A stretch of 64,000 nt of DNA from Chryseobacterium aquaeductus. GTDB taxonomy: Bacteria; Bacteroidota; Bacteroidia; Flavobacteriales; Weeksellaceae. Below, piece by piece: positions 57,711 through 64,000 of the stretch. Location of the stretch: positions 1,054,001 through 1,118,000 of the forward strand of contig NZ_CAJIMS010000001.1 in the NCBI RefSeq assembly GCF_905175375.1, in the 5' to 3' direction. A program made the translations under genes and the position numbers. Position 1 is the stretch's first letter, and the number at the start of each line of letters is the position of its first letter. Under the pieces are notes generated by a model that made no database searches, was not told the DNA's origin, and saw nothing but the letters and a program-made list of their open reading frames with translations.

Positions 57711-57745
57711 AAAAAAAACCGTTCAGAAATCTGAACGGTTTTTTA
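57711..57745 (-). terminator. Terminator of the ribosomal protein operon
   Basis: AACCGTTCAGA..TCTGAACGGTT, an 11-bp stem with eight T on the minus-strand 3' side, 20 bp after rplQ. Confidence 0.92.
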
Positions 57746-57761
57746 TATATCTGAATGAATA

Positions 57762-58283
57762 TTATTCACCAGCTTTTTCTTCTGTAGAATCAGTTGATTC
57801 TGCCTTAGGCTCTTCAACTTTCTCCTCTACTGCCGGAGTTGCTTCAACAGCTACTTTTGCAGTAGAAGCAGATCTTCTACTTCTTCTTGTCGTCTTCTTC
57901 TCCTCAGCATTAGGATTATAAAGCTCATTGAAATCAACTAACTCGATAAGAGCAGTATCTGCAGCATCACCAGGTCTGAAACCAGTCTTGATGATTCTCG
58001 TATAACCACCGTTTCTTTCAGCGATTTTCGGAGCTACAGTTCTGAATAATTCAGTAACCGCTTCTTTACTTTGAAGATATGAAAAAACAATTCTTCTGTT
58101 GTGTGTAGTATCTTCTTTTGCTTTTGTTAATAGAGGCTCAACGTATACTCTTAAAGCTTTCGCTTTAGCTACAGTAGTGTTGATTCTTTTATGCTCAATT
58201 AGAGAACAAGCCATATTAGAAAGTAACGCGCTTCTGTGAGAAGCTGTTCTTCCTAAGTGATTGAATTTTTTACCGTGTCTCAT
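57762..58283 (-). CDS. rplQ: 50S ribosomal protein L17
   Basis: Core of about 125 residues ([24 protein letters not shown], then [25 protein letters not shown]) followed by a low-complexity Ala/Glu/Lys tail of about 45 residues ending DSTEEKAGE. Total 173, longer than the usual 116-130; such tails are common in Bacteroidetes. Last gene of the operon, 6 bp after rpoA. Confidence 0.97.
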   Translation of the reverse strand: MRHGKKFNHLGRTASHRSALLSNMACSLIEHKRINTTVAKAKALRVYVEPLLTKAKEDTTHNRRIVFSYLQSKEAVTELFRTVAPKIAERNGGYTRIIKTGFRPGDAADTALIELVDFNELYNPNAEEKKTTRRSRRSASTAKVAVEATPAVEEKVEEPKAESTDSTEEKAGE

Positions 58284-58289
58284 TATTAT

Positions 58290-59285
58290 TTAATTATCAG
58301 CGTCTAATTTATATTTTGCAACGTCGAAACCGAAGTTAAGACCTTTTGAATGCACTAATTCTTCTAGTTCTGTCAAAGATTTTTTACCAAAATTTCTGAA
58401 TTTCATCAAATCAGACTTACTGTAAGAAACCAATTCTCCCAATGTTTCAACTTCAGCCGCTTTCAGACAGTTTAGGGCTCTTACAGAAAGATCCATATCT
58501 GCTAATTTAGACTTAAGAAGTTGTCTTGTGTGAAGAGTTTCCTCATCGTATTGGATAGATGCCTTTACAGCTTCAGTTTCTAAAGTTATTCTCTCATCAG
58601 AGAACAACATGAAGTGATAAATCAATATCTTAGAAGCTTCAGTTAAAGCATTCTGAGGGCTTATAGAACCGTCAGTTTCAATATCTAATACTAATTTTTC
58701 GTAGTCTGTTTTTTGCTCTACACGATAATTTTCAATGCTATACTGCACTTTCTTGATTGGCGTAAAAATAGAGTCGATAGCAATAGTTCCTACGGGAGCA
58801 TTGTTTGACTTGTTTTGGTCTGAAGGTACATACCCTCTTCCCTTTTCTACATTAAACGTGATTTCGAAAGTTACATCTGAGTTTAAGTTACAGATCATCA
58901 ATTCTGGATTAAGAATCTCAAAACCGTTGATTGATTTACCTAAATCACCAGCAGTAATTACAGTTTGACCGGAAACTTTAGCAACAACCTGTTCGTTAGT
59001 TTGGTTTTCTGCCGTAGCTTTTAATCTCACCTGCTTAAGGTTAAGAATAATTTCGGTAACGTCTTCAATTACTCCTGGAATCGTTGAAAATTCGTGCTCT
59101 ACACCTTCTATTTTGATAGATGAAATAGCGTATCCTTCCAGAGAAGAAAGCAACACTCTTCTCAAAGCATTACCGATTGTAAGCCCGAAACCTGGTTCTA
59201 AAGGTCTGAATTCGAATTGACCTTTAAATTCATCAGAGTTAAGTAGAATTACTTTATCGGGTTTTATGAATTGTAAAATTGCCAT
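58290..59285 (-). CDS. rpoA: RNA polymerase alpha subunit
   Basis: 331 residues: N-terminal assembly domain ([23 protein letters not shown] near 33-55) and C-terminal DNA-binding domain ([28 protein letters not shown] near 285-312). Full length, between rpsD and rplQ as in most bacteria. Confidence 0.98.
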   Translation of the reverse strand: MAILQFIKPDKVILLNSDEFKGQFEFRPLEPGFGLTIGNALRRVLLSSLEGYAISSIKIEGVEHEFSTIPGVIEDVTEIILNLKQVRLKATAENQTNEQVVAKVSGQTVITAGDLGKSINGFEILNPELMICNLNSDVTFEITFNVEKGRGYVPSDQNKSNNAPVGTIAIDSIFTPIKKVQYSIENYRVEQKTDYEKLVLDIETDGSISPQNALTEASKILIYHFMLFSDERITLETEAVKASIQYDEETLHTRQLLKSKLADMDLSVRALNCLKAAEVETLGELVSYSKSDLMKFRNFGKKSLTELEELVHSKGLNFGFDVAKYKLDADN

Positions 59286-59318
59286 ATTATTGGGTTGAGC
59301 AAAAATTTGATTAAAAAA

Positions 59319-59927
59319 TTATTTAGAGTAAAGTTCGACGATAAGCTGTTCCTTGATGTCTTCCGGGATTTGGATTCTTTCAGGAGCAGATACGAAAGTA
59401 CCTTGCTTTTTCTCATCGTTGAATTGTAACCACTCATAGTTTGCCTTAGAAGCTAAAGAATCAGTAATTACCTCAAGAGATTTTGATTTCTCTCTCACAG
59501 CAATTACGTCACCTGCTTTTACCAAATAAGAAGGGATGTTAAGGATCTCACCATTCACTGTAATATGTCTGTGAGAAGTCAACTGTCTTGCACCTGCTCT
59601 GGTTTTAGCAAAACCTAATCTGTATACAACGTTATCTAATCTTGATTCGCAAAGTTGTAATAAAACTTCACCTGTTACACCTTTACTTCTGTGTGCTTTT
59701 TCGAATAAGTTAGCAAACTGTCTTTCTAAAATACCATAAGTATATTTAGCTTTCTGCTTTTCCATCAACTGGACAGCGTACTCAGACTTCTTTGCTCCTC
59801 TTCTTTTGTTAACGCCATGTTGTCCTGGCGGTTGGTTTTTTCTTTTCTCGAAGTTTTTATCATCTCCGTAGATTGCAGCGCCAAACTTTCTAGCAATCTT
59901 AGTTTTTGGTCCAATATATCTTGCCAT
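59319..59927 (-). CDS. rpsD: 30S ribosomal protein S4
   Basis: 202 residues. [16 protein letters not shown] start, [13 protein letters not shown] region ([15 protein letters not shown]), and the S4 RNA-binding domain ([25 protein letters not shown]) near 93-117. The N-terminal zinc cysteines are absent, the zinc-free form. It can nucleate 30S assembly. Confidence 0.98.
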   Translation of the reverse strand: MARYIGPKTKIARKFGAAIYGDDKNFEKRKNQPPGQHGVNKRRGAKKSEYAVQLMEKQKAKYTYGILERQFANLFEKAHRSKGVTGEVLLQLCESRLDNVVYRLGFAKTRAGARQLTSHRHITVNGEILNIPSYLVKAGDVIAVREKSKSLEVITDSLASKANYEWLQFNDEKKQGTFVSAPERIQIPEDIKEQLIVELYSK

Positions 59928-59946
59928 AATGGGTAAATTCTAAAAA

Positions 59947-60336
59947 TTAAACTCTTCTTCTTTTTGGTGGTCTACATCCATTGTGCGGCATAGGAGTAAC
60001 GTCAATAATTTCGCTCACCTCGATACCTGAATTGTGAATCGTTCTGATAGCAGATTCTCTACCTGCACCAGGACCTTTCACATACACCTTTACTCTTCTT
60101 AAACCAGCTTCGTGAGCTACGTTTGAGCAATTTTCTGCTGCCATCTGAGCAGCAAAAGGAGTGTTCTTTTTAGAACCTCTGAAACCCATTTTACCGGCAG
60201 ATGCCCAAGAGATAACTTCTCCGCTTTTATTTGTTAAAGAAATGATGATGTTATTGAAAGAAGCTTGAATATGTGCTTCACCAATAGCTTCAACTTTTAC
60301 TTTTCTTTTTTTAACTACTTTACTTTGTTTTGCCAT
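59947..60336 (-). CDS. rpsK: 30S ribosomal protein S11
   Basis: 129 residues with the family signature [44 protein letters not shown] at the C terminus. Platform protein of the 30S subunit, adjacent to the mRNA 3' end region and the 16S 3' tail. Standard order between rpsM and rpsD. Confidence 0.98.
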   Translation of the reverse strand: MAKQSKVVKKRKVKVEAIGEAHIQASFNNIIISLTNKSGEVISWASAGKMGFRGSKKNTPFAAQMAAENCSNVAHEAGLRRVKVYVKGPGAGRESAIRTIHNSGIEVSEIIDVTPMPHNGCRPPKRRRV

Positions 60337-60348
60337 AATTCCTAACGA

Positions 60349-60726
60349 TTATTTACTTGCTTTTTTCTTGTTAGCAACTGTTTTTCTCTTTCCTTTACGG
60401 GTTCTCGAGTTGTTTTTCGTTCTCTGGCCTCTTAAAGGTAGTCCTAGTCTATGACGTATTCCTCGTTGGCATCCTATGTCCATTAATCGCTTAATGTTCA
60501 ATTGCACTTCAGATCTAAGCTCACCTTCTACTTTAATGTTTTCAGTGATGTAATTTCTGATTGCAGCCAATTCATCGTCATTCCATTCGTTGACTTTCTT
60601 GTCTTCGCTGATACCGGCAGCTTTTAGGATTTCAGAAGATGTACTTCTTCCTACTCCATAGATGTAAGTTAAACCGATAACACCTCTTTTGTTTTTTGGT
60701 AAATCAATACCTGAAATTCTCGCCAT
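60349..60726 (-). CDS. rpsM: 30S ribosomal protein S13
   Basis: 125 residues: [30 protein letters not shown], then [35 protein letters not shown]. Head protein contacting the P-site tRNA. The gene starts 3 bp after the rpmJ stop. Confidence 0.98.
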   Translation of the reverse strand: MARISGIDLPKNKRGVIGLTYIYGVGRSTSSEILKAAGISEDKKVNEWNDDELAAIRNYITENIKVEGELRSEVQLNIKRLMDIGCQRGIRHRLGLPLRGQRTKNNSRTRKGKRKTVANKKKASK

Positions 60727-60729
60727 AAT

Positions 60730-60846
60730 TTAGCCTTGTCTTTGTTTAAATTTTGGGTTCTTCTTGTTGATTACAAATAGAACGCCTTTTCTGCGAACGA
60801 TTTTGCAATCAGCACTTCTTTTTTTAATTGATGCTCTAACTTTCAT
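60730..60846 (-). CDS. rpmJ: 50S ribosomal protein L36
   Basis: 38 residues, read directly from the sequence: [19 protein letters not shown], then [19 protein letters not shown]. Only one cysteine remains of the CxxC..C..H zinc site, so this is the zinc-independent form. The start is at 60846, after a 164-bp leader with alternative hairpins. Confidence 0.95.
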   Translation of the reverse strand: MKVRASIKKRSADCKIVRRKGVLFVINKKNPKFKQRQG

Positions 60847-60874
60847 TTGATATATTATAATCTTTTAATAAGGA

Positions 60875-61004
60875 CAAATGGAATCTTCGATTTCATTTGA
60901 AATATAATTATTTTTTTACACTGAATAAAGCAGTCTGAGACTTCGATACTTAGTATTTATTTTTTAACAATAGCCAAATGGAGATCAATAAGATTCCATT
61001 TGGC
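60875..61004 (-). promoter_or_regulatory. Mutually exclusive hairpins between infA and rpmJ
   Basis: In the minus-strand transcript, GCCAAATGG (61004 down) can pair with CCATTTGGC (ending 60973) as a 9-bp hairpin. Alternatively the overlapping CAAATGGAATCTT (61002-60990) can pair with AAGATTCCATTTG (60887-60875) as a perfect 13-bp stem. The first is available as soon as it is transcribed, the second only later. It resembles an attenuator or ribosomal-protein leader, but no ligand or protein site is identified. Confidence 0.45.
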
Positions 61005-61010
61005 ATTTGT

Positions 61011-61226
61011 TTAATATCTAAATGTAATTCTCCCTTTTGATAAATCGTAAGGAGACATTTCAAGTTTTACCTTATCTCCAGGTAAAAGTTTTATATAATG
61101 CATTCTCATTTTACCAGAAATATGAGCGATAAGTATATGCCCATTTTCTAGCTCTACACGGAACTGGGCGTTCGAAAGTGCTTCCGTAATAACGCCATCC
61201 TGTTCAATATGTTTCTGTTTTGCCAT
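61011..61226 (-). CDS. infA: Translation initiation factor IF-1
   Basis: 71 residues, OB fold: [41 protein letters not shown], then the conserved [24 protein letters not shown]. It starts 3 bp after the secY stop; the map gene often found between secY and infA is absent here. Confidence 0.97.
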   Translation of the reverse strand: MAKQKHIEQDGVITEALSNAQFRVELENGHILIAHISGKMRMHYIKLLPGDKVKLEMSPYDLSKGRITFRY

Positions 61227-61229
61227 AAA

Positions 61230-62609
61230 TTAATATCCAGTCGATCTTGATAGTTTAGACTGCATTAAGCCATCATAATGATGATTCAGCAGATAAGTGT
61301 TAATCTGTTGAACAGTATCTAATACCACCCCAACCATAATTAGCAACGATGTTCCCCCAAAAAATAAGGCGAACGCATCTGTCTGAACAAGACTCCCATG
61401 CACTATTGCTGGAAGGACTGCAAAGATAGATAAAAATATTGCACCCGGCAAGGTAATTTTTGATAAAATGTCATCTAAGTAATCAGCTGTCTCTTTACCA
61501 GGTCTCACCTTCGGTACCAAACCTCCGTTTCTCTTTAAATCATCAGCCATTTGGTTCACCGGAATTGTAATTGCGGTATAGAAAAATGAAAAGATAATAA
61601 TTAATAGTGCGAACAATACATTGTACTGCCAGCTAAAAACATTCTTGAAGCCTGCAAGAAAAGTATTGGACTCATCAAATTTTGTCAATAAGCCAGGTAC
61701 AAACATTAATGCTTGCGCAAAAATGATTGGCATAACCCCAGCCGCATTTACTTTCAATGGTATCCACTGTCTTGCTCCCTGCATAAGATTCTTATTTACA
61801 CCTCCTCTTGCTTGAGCTCTGCTTACATATTGGATAGGAATTTTCCTTACAGCAACAGATAAAACTACTGCTAAAAGAACAACCAACATCCAAAATATCA
61901 CTTCGATAAGGATCATGATAGAACCTAATCCTCCTTTTCCATTTTGTACTGCTACTTCCTGCACGAATGCTTCTGGTAATCTAGATAAAATACCTACCAT
62001 AATAAGGATAGAAATACCATTTCCAATACCTTTATCGGTTATTTTTTCACCTAGCCACATTGCAAATACAGAACCACCTACCAAGATTACAATACTTGGT
62101 AACCAGAACATAATAGAATTTGGGTCTACAAGATATGCAGACTGGAACTGAGCGTACGGTAAGAATAATTGAGTAATAGAAGTTAAGTAAGAAGGCGCCT
62201 GTACAAGACAAACCCCAATTGTTAACCATCTAGTAATTTGATTCAATGTATTTCTACCAGATTCTCCATCCTTTTGAAGTTTCTGTAGATAAGGAATTGC
62301 CATCCCCATCAACTGAACGATAATAGAAGCCGAAATATAAGGCATGATACCCAACGCCATCACGGAAGCATGGCTGAACGCCCCTCCCGTAAACGACGAA
62401 AGCAAGCCAAGGAGACCTGCTCCTTGCTTGTTACCGCCTTGATCTTTATAATGCTCTAAGAGATCTCCTACTTCTGCAAGGTTAATTGCAGGTAAAGAGA
62501 TGAAAGATGCGAATCTATACACAAGGATAATACCTAAAGTAAAGAGAATTTTATCTCTTAATTCTTTAAGGCTCCAAATATTCTTAAGGGTTTGTATAAA
62601 TTCTTTCAT
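61230..62609 (-). CDS. secY: Protein translocase subunit SecY
   Basis: 459 residues with ten membrane helices: the first is RDKILFTLGIILVYRFASFISLP, then the plug region after it, GIMPYISASIIVQLMG (TM2), and the cytoplasmic loop motif RKIPIQYVSRAQARGG near 250-266 that contacts the ribosome. Central pore of the Sec translocon in the inner membrane. Lies 8 bp after rplO. Confidence 0.98.
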   Translation of the reverse strand: MKEFIQTLKNIWSLKELRDKILFTLGIILVYRFASFISLPAINLAEVGDLLEHYKDQGGNKQGAGLLGLLSSFTGGAFSHASVMALGIMPYISASIIVQLMGMAIPYLQKLQKDGESGRNTLNQITRWLTIGVCLVQAPSYLTSITQLFLPYAQFQSAYLVDPNSIMFWLPSIVILVGGSVFAMWLGEKITDKGIGNGISILIMVGILSRLPEAFVQEVAVQNGKGGLGSIMILIEVIFWMLVVLLAVVLSVAVRKIPIQYVSRAQARGGVNKNLMQGARQWIPLKVNAAGVMPIIFAQALMFVPGLLTKFDESNTFLAGFKNVFSWQYNVLFALLIIIFSFFYTAITIPVNQMADDLKRNGGLVPKVRPGKETADYLDDILSKITLPGAIFLSIFAVLPAIVHGSLVQTDAFALFFGGTSLLIMVGVVLDTVQQINTYLLNHHYDGLMQSKLSRSTGY

Positions 62610-62617
62610 TAGTAATA

Positions 62618-63067
62618 TTATAAGGTAATTGCTTTTCCACCCGCTTTAGAAATAAGTTCTTCAGCAGATTTAGTGAATTTGTCTGCAGAGATCGAAACCG
62701 AAGATTTCAATTCTCCTCTACCCATAATTTTCACTATTTCTTTCTTATTAGCCAACCCGTTTTCCACCAAAACTTCTTTAGTAATATCTCCTGTTAAAGA
62801 TTTAGTATCAATTAAGTTTTGAATATCATCCAAGTTTATAGCTCTATATTCTTTTCTGTTTACATTTTTGAAACCGAACTTAGGTAATCTTCTTTGCAAA
62901 GGCATTTGACCCCCTTCGAAACCTATTTTCTGAGAATAACCAGCTCTTGCCTGCTGACCATTGTGACCTTTCCCAGCTGTACCACCTTTTCCACTACCTT
63001 GTCCTCTACCAATTCTTTTTGAACTAAAAGTAGAACCTGCTGCAGGTCTTATGTTGTTTAAATTCAT
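62618..63067 (-). CDS. rplO: 50S ribosomal protein L15
   Basis: 149 residues: MNLNNIRPAAGSTFSSKRIGRGQGSGKGGTAGKGHNGQQAR start and QMPLQRRLPKFGFKNVNRKEY. Standard position between rpmD and secY. Confidence 0.98.
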   Translation of the reverse strand: MNLNNIRPAAGSTFSSKRIGRGQGSGKGGTAGKGHNGQQARAGYSQKIGFEGGQMPLQRRLPKFGFKNVNRKEYRAINLDDIQNLIDTKSLTGDITKEVLVENGLANKKEIVKIMGRGELKSSVSISADKFTKSAEELISKAGGKAITL

Positions 63068-63086
63068 TTTAAAATTATTTTAAAAA

Positions 63087-63263
63087 TTATTTTTGAACTT
63101 CAAGTAAGTGACTAACTGCAGCTATCATTCCTAAAATTGAAGGAGTAGCTTCGTGCTCTATAACTTGGTGAAGTCTCTTAAATCCTAATGCTTCAAGCGT
63201 TCTCTTTTGGGTTTTTGTTCTACCAATAGCGCTTCTTACTTGTTTTACTTTAATTGTTGCCAT
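63087..63263 (-). CDS. rpmD: 50S ribosomal protein L30
   Basis: 58 residues read directly: MATIKVKQVRSAIGRTKTQK, then RTLEALGFKRLHQVIEHEAT, then PSILGMIAAVSHLLEVQK. Bacterial short form, start at 63263, 10 bp after the rpsE stop. Confidence 0.96.
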   Translation of the reverse strand: MATIKVKQVRSAIGRTKTQKRTLEALGFKRLHQVIEHEATPSILGMIAAVSHLLEVQK

Positions 63264-63273
63264 TGTATATTTA

Positions 63274-63795
63274 TTAACCGTTAAACACTTTACTTAGAGA
63301 AACCCCTCTCATTCTTGCAATTTCTTCTGGTCTTCTGATGTCTAACAATGCTTTGAAAGTTGCCTTTACTACATTGTGAGGGTTTGAAGATCCTTTAGAT
63401 TTTGAAAGGATATCGTGAATACCAGCTGATTCTAATACTGCTCTTACCGCACCACCGGCGATAAGACCTGTACCATGAGAAGCAGGTCTCAAGAAGATAT
63501 CTGCACCACCATATCTGGCAGTAGTCTGGTGAGGAATTGTATGGTTCATTACAGGAACTTTTACTAAGTTTTTCTTAGCATCTTCTACTGCTTTAGCAAT
63601 AGCAGAAGCAACTTCCTTAGATTTTCCTAAACCAAAACCGATAGTACCATTCTCGTCTCCTACAACAACAATTGCAGAAAATCCGAAAGCTCTACCCCCT
63701 TTAGTTACTTTTGTTACCCTGTTTACGGATACGAGACGATCTTTTAATTCTAATCCTCCCGGTTTTACTCTTTCTATATTATCTAGTCCTAACAT
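63274..63795 (-). CDS. rpsE: 30S ribosomal protein S5
   Basis: 173 residues: S5 N-terminal domain ([45 protein letters not shown]) and C-terminal domain ([41 protein letters not shown]). Involved in decoding accuracy and mRNA entry. Between rplR and rpmD. Confidence 0.98.
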   Translation of the reverse strand: MLGLDNIERVKPGGLELKDRLVSVNRVTKVTKGGRAFGFSAIVVVGDENGTIGFGLGKSKEVASAIAKAVEDAKKNLVKVPVMNHTIPHQTTARYGGADIFLRPASHGTGLIAGGAVRAVLESAGIHDILSKSKGSSNPHNVVKATFKALLDIRRPEEIARMRGVSLSKVFNG

Positions 63796-63814
63796 ATTTT
63801 CCGAAATTTAATGA

Positions 63815-64000
63815 TTAGAATTTAAGTCCTCCTTCTCTCGCACCGTCAGCTAGAGCCTTAACTCTACCGTGATATACGAAACCGTTTCTATCAAATACAA
63901 TAGCTTCAATTCCAGCAGCAATAGCTTTGGCAGCGATAGCTTTACCTACAGCAGCAGAAATTTCACTTTTAGTACCATTAGCATCCACACCTTTTTCTCT
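63815..64000 (-). CDS. rplR: 50S ribosomal protein L18 (C-terminal part; cut by window end)
   Basis: The last 61 residues are present: [20 protein letters not shown], then [31 protein letters not shown]. This is the conserved 5S-rRNA-binding half of L18. The 5' part lies beyond the window end. Confidence 0.96.
   Translation of the reverse strand, partial: REKGVDANGTKSEISAAVGKAIAAKAIAAGIEAIVFDRNGFVYHGRVKALADGAREGGLKF

Overview
The window reads as chromosomal DNA of a Flavobacteriia bacterium, most likely Chryseobacterium or a close Weeksellaceae relative. Support: the 16S rRNA sequence, AT-rich intergenic DNA, Bacteroidetes-type promoters (TTG, about 20 nt, TAnnTTTG), start codons without Shine-Dalgarno sequences, and family content such as CtlX, OMP_b-brl_3 barrels, TSP3-repeat OmpA and a C-terminally extended L17. 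No prophage, CRISPR array, plasmid backbone or complete DDE insertion sequence was seen.

Layout. 1-6240 is a minus-strand methionine operon: SAM-I riboswitch, metX, ACT-homoserine dehydrogenase, metZ, a REP-associated tyrosine transposase (RAYT) gene, then methionine synthase split into a homocysteine-binding protein and a folate/B12 protein cut by the window start. 6.4-9.0 kb is a GH63-like glucosidase. 9.1-18 kb is an OsmC gene followed by a MoxR/DUF58/DUF4350/DUF4129/SpoIIM/RDD membrane cluster, interrupted by a second RAYT and a four-helix-bundle gene. 18-25 kb holds GNAT, glycosyltransferase, LpxH-like phosphatase, YebC, OmpA, SmpB and an ABC-F protein.

26.1-31.7 kb is a complete minus-strand rRNA operon (16S, tRNA-Ile, tRNA-Ala, 23S, 5S) with three tandem promoters and double terminators. 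The 16S 3' end lacks the CCUCC anti-Shine-Dalgarno core. 32-46 kb carries an M48 protease, two ferritin-like exported proteins, recJ, nadD, a large lipoprotein, a beta-barrel protein, a GH43 enzyme and a frameshifted alpha/beta hydrolase. 46-49 kb has two amidinotransferase-fold hydrolases around a damaged four-helix-bundle gene. 49-52 kb is gltA and eno. 52-57 kb contains a two-component system split by a lipoprotein and a membrane protein. 57.7-64 kb is the spc/alpha ribosomal protein region: rplR, rpsE, rpmD, rplO, secY, infA, rpmJ, rpsM, rpsK, rpsD, rpoA, rplQ.

The main unexplained layer is repetitive. Two RAYT genes each sit between inverted pairs of their own REP palindromes. There are also two 21-bp-period degenerate arrays, a perfect heptamer microsatellite, families of low-complexity intergenic words (one of which appears to have entered the metZ coding sequence), and several short inverted-repeat elements.
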